DNA from: Variovorax boronicumulans
Lineage (GTDB): Bacteria; Pseudomonadota; Gammaproteobacteria; Burkholderiales; Burkholderiaceae_C
NCBI RefSeq assembly: GCF_019352895.1
Contig: NZ_JAAAFX010000004.1
Coordinates: 186,001-250,000, forward strand
Reading direction: 5' to 3'
DNA length: 64,000 bases
The position numbers were made by a program, and so were the translations under genes. This document shows positions 51,854-61,587 of the stretch, one piece after another. The notes under the pieces are model-generated. The model did not search any database, was not told the origin of the DNA, and saw only the letters and a program-made list of their open reading frames with translations. Position 1 is the stretch's first letter. Every line of letters begins with the position of its first letter.

Positions 51854-52156
51854 GGAGAGTCCTGAAGAGAGCCGCCGGTCGGACCGACGCGCGGAAATTT
51901 GCATCGAATCGTAGCCTGCGCCCGGCCGTGGATTGCGACGCTTGCTCTGCCTGTCCGTAAACGGTGGGTAAAGCGCCGGACCGCCGCCACGCCCTGCCGC
52001 CTCCGAGCGCATCTGGCGCCGCGGAACCACCGGTCGCGCCGCCCCCCGTCGTTCCGTCGCATGCCGGTGGCGGGCGCAGGCGCTTCCCGGCACAGTCCAC
52101 CCCATCGCTTCCCCGCCCCTCCATTCCACCGTCCCAACCTTCCACGGAGTGCCATC
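51854..52156. other. 303-bp divergent intergenic region
   Basis: The spacer lies between the efflux adaptor and the DUF6622 operon and must carry promoters for both. No clear palindrome or two-component binding site stood out. Two loosely similar words, CCGTAAACGG near 51955 and CGGTGGGTAAAG just after, might be worth testing as operator halves. GGAG at 52146-52149 is the ribosome site for the rightward operon. No coding sequence seen. Confidence 0.35.
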
Positions 52157-52678
52157 ATGCTGATGCAAATCATCCTCCATACCCCCAAGTGGGTGTTCGC
52201 CGTCTTCGCGCTGCTCATCTGGCTCGGCGCGAAGCAGATGCTCACCAACAGCGTGGGCCTGAACCGCGTCACCTTGATGCCCCTCGTCATGGGCGCCCTG
52301 TCGCTCTACGGCGTGGTCTCGGCCTTCGGCGACGCCGTCGGTGCGCTGCTCGGCTGGGCGGTGGCCGTGGCCGCGATGCTGGCCCTGCTGCTGCAACGTC
52401 CGCTGCCCGCCACCACCCGCTACGACGCGGCGGCGCGCCGTTTCCACCTGGCCGGCAGCCCCGTGCCGCTGATGCTCATGATGGGCATCTTCCTGACCAA
52501 GTACCTGGTGGCCATCGCCCTGGCCATGCACCCCGAGCTGAAGCAGCAGGCCACCTTCGCCGTGCTGCTGCCCATGCTCTACGGCGCCTTCACCGGCGTC
52601 TTCGCGGCCCGCGCCGTGCGCCTGTGGAAGCTGGCCATCGCGACCGATTCGATCACCGCCGGCGCCCGCACGGCCTGA
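52157..52678 (+). CDS. DUF6622-family membrane protein
   Basis: A 173-residue inner-membrane protein. MLMQIILHTPKWVFAVFALLIWLGAKQM at the start is the recognisable DUF6622 signature, followed by four more hydrophobic segments (about 37-52, 58-78, 108-130 and 135-152). GGAG lies 7 bp before the chosen ATG. The family has no known biochemical function; members are scattered as single genes in beta- and gamma-proteobacteria. Here it leads a run of six same-strand genes, mostly membrane proteins, that ends with a LytS/LytTR two-component pair, 34 bp ahead of the sterol-desaturase-family gene. Confidence 0.7.
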   Translation: MLMQIILHTPKWVFAVFALLIWLGAKQMLTNSVGLNRVTLMPLVMGALSLYGVVSAFGDAVGALLGWAVAVAAMLALLLQRPLPATTRYDAAARRFHLAGSPVPLMLMMGIFLTKYLVAIALAMHPELKQQATFAVLLPMLYGAFTGVFAARAVRLWKLAIATDSITAGARTA

Positions 52679-52712
52679 CAATCCCGCCACCGTCCCACTG
52701 CCAGGAAGTGCC

Positions 52713-53660
52713 ATGAGCGTGCTCTTGCTGATCCTCAAGCTGGCCATCACCGTGGTGCTGGTGGCCTCGATCGCCGAGGCCCTGGTGCTGTCCTGGCGCC
52801 ATGGCTGGCGCAGCTACGACTGGAAGGCGTCCGCCATCTCGGTGGTCGACTTCCTGGTGCGCGAGTACCCGCTGCGCTGGCTGCTGCCGCTGGCCTTCTG
52901 GACCGGCGCCATGGACTGGTTCTACGCCCACCGCCTGCTCACGCTGCCGATGGACCACTGGACCGGCTGGGCCGCCTGCTTCATCGGCCAGGAGTTCTGC
53001 TACTACTGGTACCACCGGTCGGCGCACCGGGTGCGCTGGTTCTGGTGCACCCATGCCATCCACCATTCGCCCAACCAGCTCAACCTGTCGGCCGCCTACC
53101 GCTTCGGCTGGACCGGCAAGCTCACCGGCACGCTGGCCTTCTTCATGCTGGCGCCCCTGCTGGGCATGCCGCCGCGCGTGGTGCTGCTGATGTTCACGCT
53201 GAACCTGCTCTACCAGTTCTGGATCCACGCGACGTGGATCCCGCGCCTCGGGCCGCTCGAATGGGTGTTCAACACGGCCTCGGCGCACCGCGTGCACCAC
53301 GCCTCGAACCTCGAGTACCTCGACGGCAACTACGGCGGCGTGCTGATCGTGTTCGACCGCCTGTTCGGCACCTACATCCCCGAGCGCGCCGACCTGCCCT
53401 GCCGCTACGGGCTGGTGCAGCCGATCACCTCGCACAACCTGCTGGAGATCGAGTTCTCGCAATGGCGCGCACTGTGGCGCGACCTGGCGTCGGCGCGCTC
53501 GGTGCGCGCCTTCCTGGGCTACCTGGTCCAGCCGCCGGGCTGGCGGCCCGAGGGCCCGGGCGAGACGACGGAGGAACTGCGGCAACGCGCGGCGAGCCCG
53601 CACGAGGCCCTGCCCACTGACGCACCGCTCGAAACCGGGCTGGGCATCGAGCGCAGCTGA
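52713..53660 (+). CDS. Sterol desaturase/fatty acid hydroxylase-family di-iron membrane protein
   Basis: A 315-residue integral-membrane oxygenase of the fatty acid hydroxylase superfamily. The three His clusters that hold two irons are present: HRSAH (His101, His105), HAIHH (His114, His117, His118) and HRVHH (His192, His195, His196), with an additional His172. Four or five membrane helices surround them. Such enzymes hydroxylate or desaturate lipid acyl chains, sterols or ornithine lipids using O2. A C-terminal tail of about 45 residues is polar. In an operon with a methyltransferase-like membrane protein and a LytS/LytTR system, a membrane-lipid modification role is plausible. Confidence 0.88.
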   Translation: MSVLLLILKLAITVVLVASIAEALVLSWRHGWRSYDWKASAISVVDFLVREYPLRWLLPLAFWTGAMDWFYAHRLLTLPMDHWTGWAACFIGQEFCYYWYHRSAHRVRWFWCTHAIHHSPNQLNLSAAYRFGWTGKLTGTLAFFMLAPLLGMPPRVVLLMFTLNLLYQFWIHATWIPRLGPLEWVFNTASAHRVHHASNLEYLDGNYGGVLIVFDRLFGTYIPERADLPCRYGLVQPITSHNLLEIEFSQWRALWRDLASARSVRAFLGYLVQPPGWRPEGPGETTEELRQRAASPHEALPTDAPLETGLGIERS

Positions 53661-53685
53661 GTCCAGACACCTGAAAACGCCTCCC

Positions 53686-54279
53686 ATGATCTTCCAACCC
53701 GCCCACCTGATATTTGCCGCCGGCACCGCCGTCTACCTCGTGATCCGCGCCGTGTTCCAGCGCCGGGCCGCGTCGGGGCACAAGGCGGTCAGCCACGCCG
53801 ACCTGCGCGACCGCCTGCTGGTCGTGCTCGTCGGCGCCTGTCAGGTCGGCCTCCCCGCCGTGCTGATGCTGACGCCGTGGCTCGACACGGCCCACTACGC
53901 ACGGCCGCCAGCCCTGACCTGGTTCGGCGCCCCCCTGCTCGCAGGCGCACTGTGGCTGTTCTGGCGCTCGCACGCGGACCTGGGCGTCAACTGGTCGGTG
54001 ACGCTTGAGCTGGACCGGGACCACGCCCTGGTCACTCGCGGCGTCTACGGCCGCATACGGCATCCCATGTATGCGTCGTTCTTCGCGATGGCCCTGGCTC
54101 AAGCGCTGCTGCTGGACAACTGGATCGCCGGCTGGGGCGCGCTGCTGGCAGTCGGCCTGCTCTATCGGATCCGCACGCCGCGTGAGGAGCAAATGATGCT
54201 CGAGTCCTTCGGCGACGCGTACCGCGCCTACATGCAGCGCACCGGCGGCGTCGTGCCGCGTGCCATCCCCCGTTCCTGA
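53686..54279 (+). CDS. Isoprenylcysteine carboxyl methyltransferase (ICMT)-like membrane protein
   Basis: A 197-residue protein with four or five membrane helices and the ICMT/PEMT C-terminal signature: ALVTRGVYGRIRHPMYASFF (SAM-binding RHPMY) and RTPREEQMMLESFGDAYRAYMQR (the E-E region and G-x-x-Y). In bacteria these enzymes methylate various small or lipid substrates with S-adenosylmethionine; they have no prenylated proteins to act on. It lies 25 bp after the fatty-acid-hydroxylase-like gene and 24 bp before the 2TM gene, within the same transcript. The substrate is unknown. Confidence 0.82.
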   Translation: MIFQPAHLIFAAGTAVYLVIRAVFQRRAASGHKAVSHADLRDRLLVVLVGACQVGLPAVLMLTPWLDTAHYARPPALTWFGAPLLAGALWLFWRSHADLGVNWSVTLELDRDHALVTRGVYGRIRHPMYASFFAMALAQALLLDNWIAGWGALLAVGLLYRIRTPREEQMMLESFGDAYRAYMQRTGGVVPRAIPRS

Positions 54280-54303
54280 CCCCTTATGCTGAGGAGCATC
54301 GCC

Positions 54304-54600
54304 ATGGTCCACACCGCTTTGAACCCCGCCCGTCCCGACATCGAACGCGCCGCCCGCCGCCGCGCCGGCGCCAAGATGGGCTGGTACATCCACGCCTTCG
54401 TCTACGTGCTGGTCAACCTGGGCCTGGTCACGCTGTCGGCCGCCAACGGCCACACCTGGGCGGTCTATCCGCTGATGGGCTGGGGCCTGGGCCTGCTGGC
54501 CCACGGCGCGGTGGTCTGGCTGCTCGCGCCGGGCGGCGGCCTCTACGACCGGCTGCTGGAACGCGAACGCCGCGCGCTGCGCGCCAGGGATCGCGGATGA
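54304..54600 (+). CDS. 2TM-domain small membrane protein
   Basis: A 98-residue protein with two membrane helices (about 26-45 and 55-76) in the pattern of the 2TM domain that often precedes or is fused to histidine kinases. The polar N-terminus is AARRRAGAKMGWYIHAFVYVLVN and the C-terminal tail is strongly basic/acidic (RLLERERRALRARDRG). The ATG at 54304 has GAGGAG 7 bp upstream; an ATG at 54286 lacks one. Its stop overlaps the kinase start by 4 bp (ATGA). It probably acts as a membrane partner or sensor for the adjacent LytS-like kinase. Confidence 0.75.
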   Translation: MVHTALNPARPDIERAARRRAGAKMGWYIHAFVYVLVNLGLVTLSAANGHTWAVYPLMGWGLGLLAHGAVVWLLAPGGGLYDRLLERERRALRARDRG

Positions 54601-55682
54601 GCCTGGCGCCGCTCCCGCCCACGCCCACGCCGCCTTCGCCGGTCCCTGGCGAAGACCTCCGGGACATGCTGCGGCATGGCCTGATCACCGCCGTCTTCTG
54701 CTGCCTGATCGCCAGCGCGCTGACCCTCACCAAAGGCGGCGGCTGGGCCGATCACCTGGTCTATTCGCTGGCGATAGGCACCATCAGCTGGTTGTTCATC
54801 GACGGCTGCCGGCTGCTGCTCACACGGGGCCGCGCCATCCGGTGGCCGTTTGGCGCCAGAGGCTATGTGGTGGTGGTCGTCGGCGTGACGCTGGGCTTCC
54901 TGGGCGGCAACCTGATCGGCGACGCCTGGGTCGGCGCGCCGACCTTCGACTTCCTGGACTTCGCCGGCCACAAGCTGGCCACCGCGATCGTCATCACGAT
55001 CACCGCCACCGTCGGCATGTGCTTCTATTTCTACAGCCTGGGCAAGAGCAAGCACCTGCAAGGCCAGATCGACCTGGCCCAGCGCGCGGCCACCGAGGCC
55101 CGGCTCAAGCTGCTCGAGACGCAGCTCGAGCCGCACATGCTCTTCAACACGCTGGCCAACCTGCGGGTGCTGATCACGCTCGACCCGCCGCGCGCCGTGA
55201 CCATGCTCGACCGGCTCAACAGCTACCTGCGCGTGACCCTGTCGGGCTCGCGCGCGCTGTCGCACCCGCTGGCGGCCGAGTTCGACCGGCTGGGCGACTA
55301 CCTCGAGCTGATGGCCGTGCGCATGGGCCCGCGGCTGCGCTACACCCTCGACCTGCCCGACGACCTGCGCGACGTGCCCGTGCCGCCGCTGCTGCTGCAG
55401 CCGCTGGTGGAGAACGCCATCCGGCACGGCCTGGAGCCGCAGGTCGAAGGCGGCGAGATCACCGTGCGCGCGCGGCACGAAGGCGGGCGGTTGGTGCTCG
55501 ACGTCTGCGACACCGGCCAGGGCCAAGCGCCGGACGAAGCCCCTTCGGAGGGCGGCGGTTTCGGCCTGACGCAGGTCCGGGAACGGCTGGCGACCCTGCA
55601 CGGCGACACCGCCGCCTTGAAGCTGACCCCCTTGCGCGAGGGTGGAACCTGCGCAAGCATCTCCTTTCCCCTGACGCCATGA
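54597..55682 (+). CDS. LytS-type sensor histidine kinase
   Basis: A 361-residue membrane kinase. Four membrane helices lie in the first 140 residues without a recognisable extracellular domain. The His_kinase domain has the phospho-acceptor His180 in LEPHMLFNTLANLR, and the ATPase domain has PPLLLQPLVENAIRHGLE (N-box) and GGGFGLTQVRERLA. It is translationally coupled to the 2TM gene before it and to the LytTR regulator after it (both ATGA overlaps). Such kinases often sense membrane potential, cell-wall damage or small metabolites; the co-encoded lipid-type enzymes suggest a membrane state here. Confidence 0.9.
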   Translation: MSLAPLPPTPTPPSPVPGEDLRDMLRHGLITAVFCCLIASALTLTKGGGWADHLVYSLAIGTISWLFIDGCRLLLTRGRAIRWPFGARGYVVVVVGVTLGFLGGNLIGDAWVGAPTFDFLDFAGHKLATAIVITITATVGMCFYFYSLGKSKHLQGQIDLAQRAATEARLKLLETQLEPHMLFNTLANLRVLITLDPPRAVTMLDRLNSYLRVTLSGSRALSHPLAAEFDRLGDYLELMAVRMGPRLRYTLDLPDDLRDVPVPPLLLQPLVENAIRHGLEPQVEGGEITVRARHEGGRLVLDVCDTGQGQAPDEAPSEGGGFGLTQVRERLATLHGDTAALKLTPLREGGTCASISFPLTP

Positions 55683-56497
55683 ACCCCACCGCGCTGATCG
55701 CCGAAGACGAGCCCCTGCTGGCGCAAGCCCTCCAGGCCGAACTGGCCCTGGCCTGGCCCGAACTGCAGGTCATCGCGCGGGTCGGCGACGGCCTCAGTGC
55801 GGTGCGCGAAGCGCTGCGCCTGCTGCCGCAGATCCTGTTCCTCGACATCCGCATGCCCGGCCTCGACGGCCTGGCCGCGGCCGACGAACTCGCCGACCAG
55901 TGGCCGACCGACGAGGCCCCGCTTCCGGAACTGGTGTTCGTGACCGCCTACGACGAGTACGCGACGCGCGCCTTCGACGCGCAGGCCATCGACTACGTCC
56001 TCAAACCGGTCCAGCCCGAGCGGCTCAAGCGGACCGTGGCGCGCCTGAAGAAAAGCATGGTCTTGCGCCGTTCGACGGTCGTGGCCGGCGACGACGTGCT
56101 GGCCAGCACGCTGGCGCAGTGGCGCAAGCTGCTGAACGTGGCCGGCGGCCCGGCCGAGACGCCGCTCAAGTTCATCACCGCCAGCGAGGCCGGTTCCTCG
56201 GGCGCGACGCTGCACATGGTGCCGATCGACGAGGTCCAGTACTTCGAGGCCGCCGACAAGTACGTGCGCGTGCTCACTGCGACGCGCGAGTACCTGATCC
56301 GCACGCCCCTCAAGCAGTTGCTGCCGCAACTCGACGCCAACGCCTTCCGCCAGGTGCACCGCGCGGTCGCCGTGCGCACCGACGCGATCGCCTCGGTGCA
56401 CCGCGACGACGCCGGCAAGCTCTCGCTCACCTTGCGCGGGCGCAGCGAGAACATCCCGGTGAGCCGGCTCTACGCCCACCTGTTCCGCGCCATGTGA
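55679..56497 (+). CDS. LytTR-family response regulator
   Basis: A 272-residue regulator. The receiver (about 4-125) has the acidic pair EDE, phospho-acceptor Asp56 in LFLDIRMPGLDG, the switch Thr in VFVTAYDEYA and Lys in VLKPV. The C-terminal LytTR DNA-binding domain (about 165-270) shows IDEVQYFEAADKYVRVLTATREYLIR, FRQVHRAVAVRTDAI and SRLYAHLF. Its start overlaps the kinase stop (ATGA). Targets cannot be read directly, but LytTR sites are usually two imperfect direct repeats upstream of the controlled operon; none was obvious before 52157. Confidence 0.93.
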   Translation: MNPTALIAEDEPLLAQALQAELALAWPELQVIARVGDGLSAVREALRLLPQILFLDIRMPGLDGLAAADELADQWPTDEAPLPELVFVTAYDEYATRAFDAQAIDYVLKPVQPERLKRTVARLKKSMVLRRSTVVAGDDVLASTLAQWRKLLNVAGGPAETPLKFITASEAGSSGATLHMVPIDEVQYFEAADKYVRVLTATREYLIRTPLKQLLPQLDANAFRQVHRAVAVRTDAIASVHRDDAGKLSLTLRGRSENIPVSRLYAHLFRAM

Positions 56498-56504
56498 GGC
56501 CCAT

Positions 56505-56529
56505 GAAAAAGCCGGCCGCCAGGCCGGCT
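56505..56529 (-). terminator. Rho-independent terminator of the PXPV gene
   Basis: On the minus strand AGCCGGCC (56529-56522) and GGCCGGCT (56517-56510) form a perfect 8-bp stem with a TGGC loop, followed by TTTTTC (56510-56505). It lies 54 bp beyond the PXPV stop and just past the LytTR stop of the facing operon. A plus-strand reading lacks a T-run, so it serves mainly the leftward gene. Confidence 0.8.
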
Positions 56530-56582
56530 CGTGAAGGCAAAGGGCTCAGGGCGCGCGATGGGCGCGCCCCTTGCGCCTCAGC

Positions 56583-56927
56583 TCAGCGCCAGTCGCGACG
56601 ACCGTGGTCGTGGCGGTAGTAGCCCGGGCCCGGCCGGTAGTAGCCAGGCGCCGGACGGTAATACACCGGCGGCGGTGCGTAATAGACCGGAGCCGGCCGG
56701 TAATACACCGGCGGCGGTGCGTAATAGGTCGGCGGCGGCGCGTAGTAGGTCGGTGGCGGCACGTAGTACGTGGGTGCGGCAGCGCCGAACACCACGCCCG
56801 GCGTGTTGATGCCGATGGACCAGCTGACGTCGCCACGGGCGCTGGCGGCCGAGGCGCCGAACAGCGCGGCAGCGGCCACCGCACCGGCGGCGGCCCATTT
56901 GAAGAAGGTAGAACGTGTGAGGCTCAT
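56583..56927 (-). CDS. PXPV-repeat secreted protein
   Basis: A 114-residue small exported protein. A signal peptide (about 1-31, FFKWAAAGAVAAAALFGASAASA) is followed by WSIGINTPGVVFGA and then about eight tandem copies of a seven-residue Tyr-Tyr-x-Pro-x-Pro-x unit (from about residue 52 to 105), ending in HDHGRRDWR. It fits the PXPV repeat family found in beta-proteobacteria. The DNA encoding the repeats is itself a 21-bp tandem array, so copy number may vary. AGGAG precedes the ATG. The role is unknown; periplasmic or outer-surface location is expected from the signal peptide. Confidence 0.8.
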   Translation of the reverse strand: MSLTRSTFFKWAAAGAVAAAALFGASAASARGDVSWSIGINTPGVVFGAAAPTYYVPPPTYYAPPPTYYAPPPVYYRPAPVYYAPPPVYYRPAPGYYRPGPGYYRHDHGRRDWR

Positions 56928-57082
56928 GACGGAACTCCTGTGAAAACTCGGTCGTGGGCGAGATCGCCACATTATCGACGGGGCGAAAACCGCCCATGCC
57001 TGTATTGAACGCGGCAGTTGTGAATCAGGTTCACCCAGCCCTGTGAAGTTCGTACCCAAAGGTAACGCCCGGACCCGCCGCC

Positions 57083-57094
57083 TAGAATGAACCC

Positions 57095-57095
<1 letters not shown>
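57083..57095 (+). promoter_or_regulatory. glnS -10 element, possibly leaderless start
   Basis: TAGAAT at 57083-57088 lies directly ahead of the glnS ATG at 57095. Transcription normally starts about 7 bp past a -10, which would put the first transcribed base on the start codon itself. No ribosome site separates them. A -35 is not obvious. The same TAGAAT word occurs upstream of the acetyltransferase at 14373-14378. Confidence 0.35.
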
Positions 57096-58912
<1,817 letters not shown>

Positions 58913-58920
58913 ACGCCATG

Positions 58921-58951
58921 CGGTGACACGTGCCTTGCGGCCGTGTCACCG
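58921..58951 (+). terminator. Hairpin after glnS
   Basis: CGGTGACACG (58921-58930) and CGTGTCACCG (58942-58951) are a perfect 10-bp inverted repeat with an 11-nt loop, 8 bp after the glnS stop. No T-run follows, so it is not a canonical intrinsic terminator; it may stabilise the 3' end or assist Rho-dependent termination. Confidence 0.5.
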
Positions 58952-58981
58952 ACGTCAGGTTCGGCGCACTAAACTTGCGCC

Positions 58982-59290
58982 ATGCACCCCGCCATCGCCA
59001 GACACCGAGCAGGCATCTCCGCCATCTGCCAGCGTTATCGGATTCGTCGACTCGACATCTTTGGCTCCGCAGCGCGTGCCGATGACTTCGATGCGGCCCA
59101 CAGCGATGCAGATTTTCTGGTGGAGTTCGCACCCGGCACGGCCGTGGGCCTGGACGCCTTCTTTGGCGCCAAGGCGGATCTGGAGAAGCTACTGGGACGT
59201 GGCGTCGACCTGGTCGAGCCCGGTGCCATCCGCAATCCCTTCGTGCTGGCCAGCATCAACCGCAGCCGCGAGTCCGTCTATGCAGCGTGA
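58982..59290 (+). CDS. MNT-type minimal nucleotidyltransferase (antitoxin-like)
   Basis: A 102-residue nucleotidyltransferase. The fold signature GSxxR...DxD is seen as FGSAARADDFDAAHSDADFLVEF, with Gly28, Ser29, Asp42 and Asp44. In MNT/HEPN modules this protein neutralises the HEPN RNase, in studied cases by adding AMP groups to it. The downstream HEPN frame begins inside the last codons of this gene (overlap 59280-59290), the usual arrangement. Base composition looks lower in GC than the flanks, suggesting acquisition. The gene itself seems intact, while its partner carries an internal stop. Confidence 0.82.
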   Translation: MHPAIARHRAGISAICQRYRIRRLDIFGSAARADDFDAAHSDADFLVEFAPGTAVGLDAFFGAKADLEKLLGRGVDLVEPGAIRNPFVLASINRSRESVYAA

Positions 59291-59633
59291 TCCACGCGCA
59301 TTTCTGTGGGATGTGCAGGAATAAGCCCAACTGATTCAGACCTTCACCGCCGGCATGGATTCATCGGCTTACGCCGGCAACGCGATGGCTCAAGCAGCCG
59401 TCGAACGCAAGTTCGAAATCATCGGCGAGGCATTGGCTCAGTTGGCCAAGGCGGATGCGCCTCTGGCTGCGCGCATATCCGGCCTGCCGAAGATCGTGGC
59501 ATTTCGCAATCAGCTCATTCACGGCTATGCAAGCGTCGACATCAGCACGGTCTGGACAGTGGTGCAGACCTCGCTGCCCTTGTTGCTCGCGCAGGCCAGC
59601 GCCCTTCTGGAAGAACTCGGCACGTCCAACTGA
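59280..59633 (+). pseudogene. HEPN-domain toxin (DUF86-type) with in-frame nonsense codon
   Basis: The frame from ATG 59280 reads MQRDPRAFLWDVQE, hits TAA at 59322-59324, then continues in the same frame as AQLIQTFTAGMDSSAYAGN to the stop at 59633; without the TAA it would be a 117-residue HEPN protein. The catalytic R-x4-6-H motif is intact as RNQLIH (Arg76 and His81 of the full frame). Translation could restart at ATG 59355, giving 92 residues but lacking the first helix. The likely state is an inactivated toxin next to an intact antitoxin; stop-codon readthrough or a sequencing error are alternatives. Confidence 0.75.
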
Positions 59634-59675
59634 CATCCGAAGAGCTCACGGGCCAATGCGCGGAGCACTCGCCTC

Positions 59676-60305
59676 TCAATCCGCCAGCGCGATCGCCCGT
59701 AAAGGCAGCTGCCGCTCCAGCAAGGCCATGGCACCGCGCCACTCTGCCGCCACAGCCTCCTCCCCCCGCACCATCCCCTGCAGCGCAAAGAAATGCAGGG
59801 TCCGCAAACCGACCGTGCCCAGCGCAGCCTTCAGATAGGGCGTGAGGAAATCCGGCTGGCGCGCGTGCTCGCCCAGGTAGAGGCCACCCGAGGCCACCGC
59901 CACGTACACCGGACGGTCGGGCAGCAGCCCCTGCTTGCCTTCGGGCGTGGGCACGAAAGTGCGGCCGATGCGCAGCACGTGGTCGATCCAGGCCTTGAGC
60001 GAGGACGGCACGGTGTAGTTGTGCATCGGCGTGCCGATCACGACGGCGTCGGCCTGTTCGAGCTCGGCGATCAGGTGGTCGGAGCGCGCCAGCGAGCCCG
60101 GCGCCGCCACGTCGGGCCGGGCACCGGCGAGGGTGTAGGCGTAGTCGCTGTCGACCTGCGGCAGCGGCACGCTGGCGAGGTCGCGCACGAGCACCTCGGC
60201 CTCGGGGTGGCTCGCCATCAGGCGCTCGACGATCCGCGAAGAGAAACGCGTGCTGTAGGAGCCCTCGGCGCGCGGGCTGCAGACGATGTGGAGGATCTTC
60301 TTCAT
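59676..60305 (-). CDS. FMN-dependent NADH-azoreductase/NAD(P)H oxidoreductase (AzoR-like)
   Basis: A 209-residue flavodoxin-fold reductase. The FMN-phosphate loop is CSPRAEGSYSTRFSSRI (about 9-25), then the family strings IGTPMHNYTVPSSLKAWIDHVLRIGRTF and VAVASGGLYLGEHA. Such enzymes are FMN dimers that reduce quinones and azo dyes with NADH by two-electron transfer, protecting from quinone stress. The ATG at 60305 overlaps the stop of the upstream acetyltransferase by 4 bp, so the two are co-translated. Physiological substrate unknown. Confidence 0.88.
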   Translation of the reverse strand: MKKILHIVCSPRAEGSYSTRFSSRIVERLMASHPEAEVLVRDLASVPLPQVDSDYAYTLAGARPDVAAPGSLARSDHLIAELEQADAVVIGTPMHNYTVPSSLKAWIDHVLRIGRTFVPTPEGKQGLLPDRPVYVAVASGGLYLGEHARQPDFLTPYLKAALGTVGLRTLHFFALQGMVRGEEAVAAEWRGAMALLERQLPLRAIALAD

Positions 60306-60793
60306 GCCGCGGCTCCGGCCGTGCCCAGCGTGCGGCCGAAGCGGATCGCCTCGGTCAGCAGGCCCTGGCGGAAATAGAAGCGCTGGGCCAGCGCGTTCGA
60401 CAGGCCGGTGTCGAGCACGAAGCGGACGCAGCCGGCCTCGTCCGCGATGCGCGTGGTGGCCTCGATCAGGCGTGCGCCCCATTGCGTGCCGCGCGCCGCT
60501 TCGTCGGTCACCAGGTCGTCGACGTAGAGGAAACGGCCGCCATAGACCAGGTTCTCTTGCAGCCGGTAGCCGGCCAGCGCCAGCGCGGTGTCGCCCTGCC
60601 ATACGGCGAGCAGGCGGTAGCTGTCGCGCTGCATGCGGCGCACGCGCGCGATGAAGTCGTCGGCGCCTTCTTCGAGATGCGGGCGCAGCTGCTGCATCAC
60701 GGGCCAGCAGGCCCGCAGTTCGGCGTCGGTCTCGGCATGGCGCAGGGTGGCGCTGCTCGGTTCGGAGAAGAGTGGGGGCTTGGCTTCAGTCAT
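60302..60793 (-). CDS. GNAT-family N-acetyltransferase
   Basis: A 163-residue acetyltransferase. The core shows LALAGYRLQENLVYGGRFLYVDDLVTDEAARGTQWGARLIEATTRIA, where the acetyl-CoA loop is ARGTQWGARL in place of the usual QGxGxG/A, and the C-terminal CVRFVLDTGLSNALAQRFYFRQGL. It heads a two-gene operon with the azoreductase (ATGA overlap). A role in acetylating an aromatic amine after azo or nitro reduction is possible but unproven; the target is unknown. Confidence 0.82.
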   Translation of the reverse strand: MTEAKPPLFSEPSSATLRHAETDAELRACWPVMQQLRPHLEEGADDFIARVRRMQRDSYRLLAVWQGDTALALAGYRLQENLVYGGRFLYVDDLVTDEAARGTQWGARLIEATTRIADEAGCVRFVLDTGLSNALAQRFYFRQGLLTEAIRFGRTLGTAGAAA

Positions 60794-60961
60794 GCAGCGA
60801 CTCTAGGCAGCGGGCCAAGGTCGCGGTAGAGCCAAGAAATCGCTTTCCGACTGAGCCATTGCACGGCGGAGGCTCGAGGAAAAGCACGGCGACGTCCGTC
60901 GGCCTCCGGCACCGGTCGCGGCCGGCCCCGAGGGCGCGGCGTGTGCGCCCGGCGAGCGCGC

Positions 60962-61372
60962 CTACTTCGATGGTTTCGCTTTGCGGGGGGCCGCATTGAG
61001 CGCCACCGCCGCACCGATGAGCGCCCGGAAGGCCGCCGCATCGACTTCCTCGCCTTCCGCGATGTCGATCGCGCGGCGCACGTTGCCGTCGAGGCTCGCA
61101 TTGAACAGCTGCGCGGGGTCCTCGAGCGAGGCCCCCTTGGCGAAGGTGAGCTTCACCACCTTCTGGTACGACTCCCCGGTGCAGAGGATGCCGCCGTGCG
61201 ACCACACCGGCGTGCCCCGCCACTTCCACTCCTCGACGACCGCGGGGTCGGCGTCGTGGATGAGCCGGCGCATGCGGGCCAGCGTCGCGCCGCGCCAGTC
61301 GCCGAGTTCCTCGATGCGTTGCGAGATGCGTTCCGATGCCGACACGGTCGGCGCCTCGTCCGGATGTTTCAT
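60962..61372 (-). CDS. DUF1801-domain protein (YdhG-like)
   Basis: A 136-residue small soluble protein of the DUF1801/YdhG class. Characteristic are LARMRRLIHDADPAVVEEWKWRGTPVWSHGGILC and KVVKLTFAKGASLEDPAQLFNASLDGNVRRAIDIAEGEEVD. A perfect AGGAGG precedes the ATG at 61372. The fold is known for some homologues but the function is not. The C-terminus is basic (PRKAKPSK). It is divergent from the glutathione S-transferase gene. Confidence 0.8.
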   Translation of the reverse strand: MKHPDEAPTVSASERISQRIEELGDWRGATLARMRRLIHDADPAVVEEWKWRGTPVWSHGGILCTGESYQKVVKLTFAKGASLEDPAQLFNASLDGNVRRAIDIAEGEEVDAAAFRALIGAAVALNAAPRKAKPSK

Positions 61373-61587
61373 GGGGCCTCCTGCAGGCAATGCGCGCCTG
61401 CATGCACCGCGATGGTAAGGCGCCCGCCCACGCGGAGGAACCGCTCCGGCGGCTGCGGTCCGGAGAAAACCCGAGGCCGGACGAAATCCTGGCCGCCGTG
61501 CAGAATTCAAGAACGGCGGCAGCCTCGGCGGCTGCATCCTGCCCCCTCTCCTTCTCCTTCTCGTCCTCTTCGCCCCGAGCGCACACC

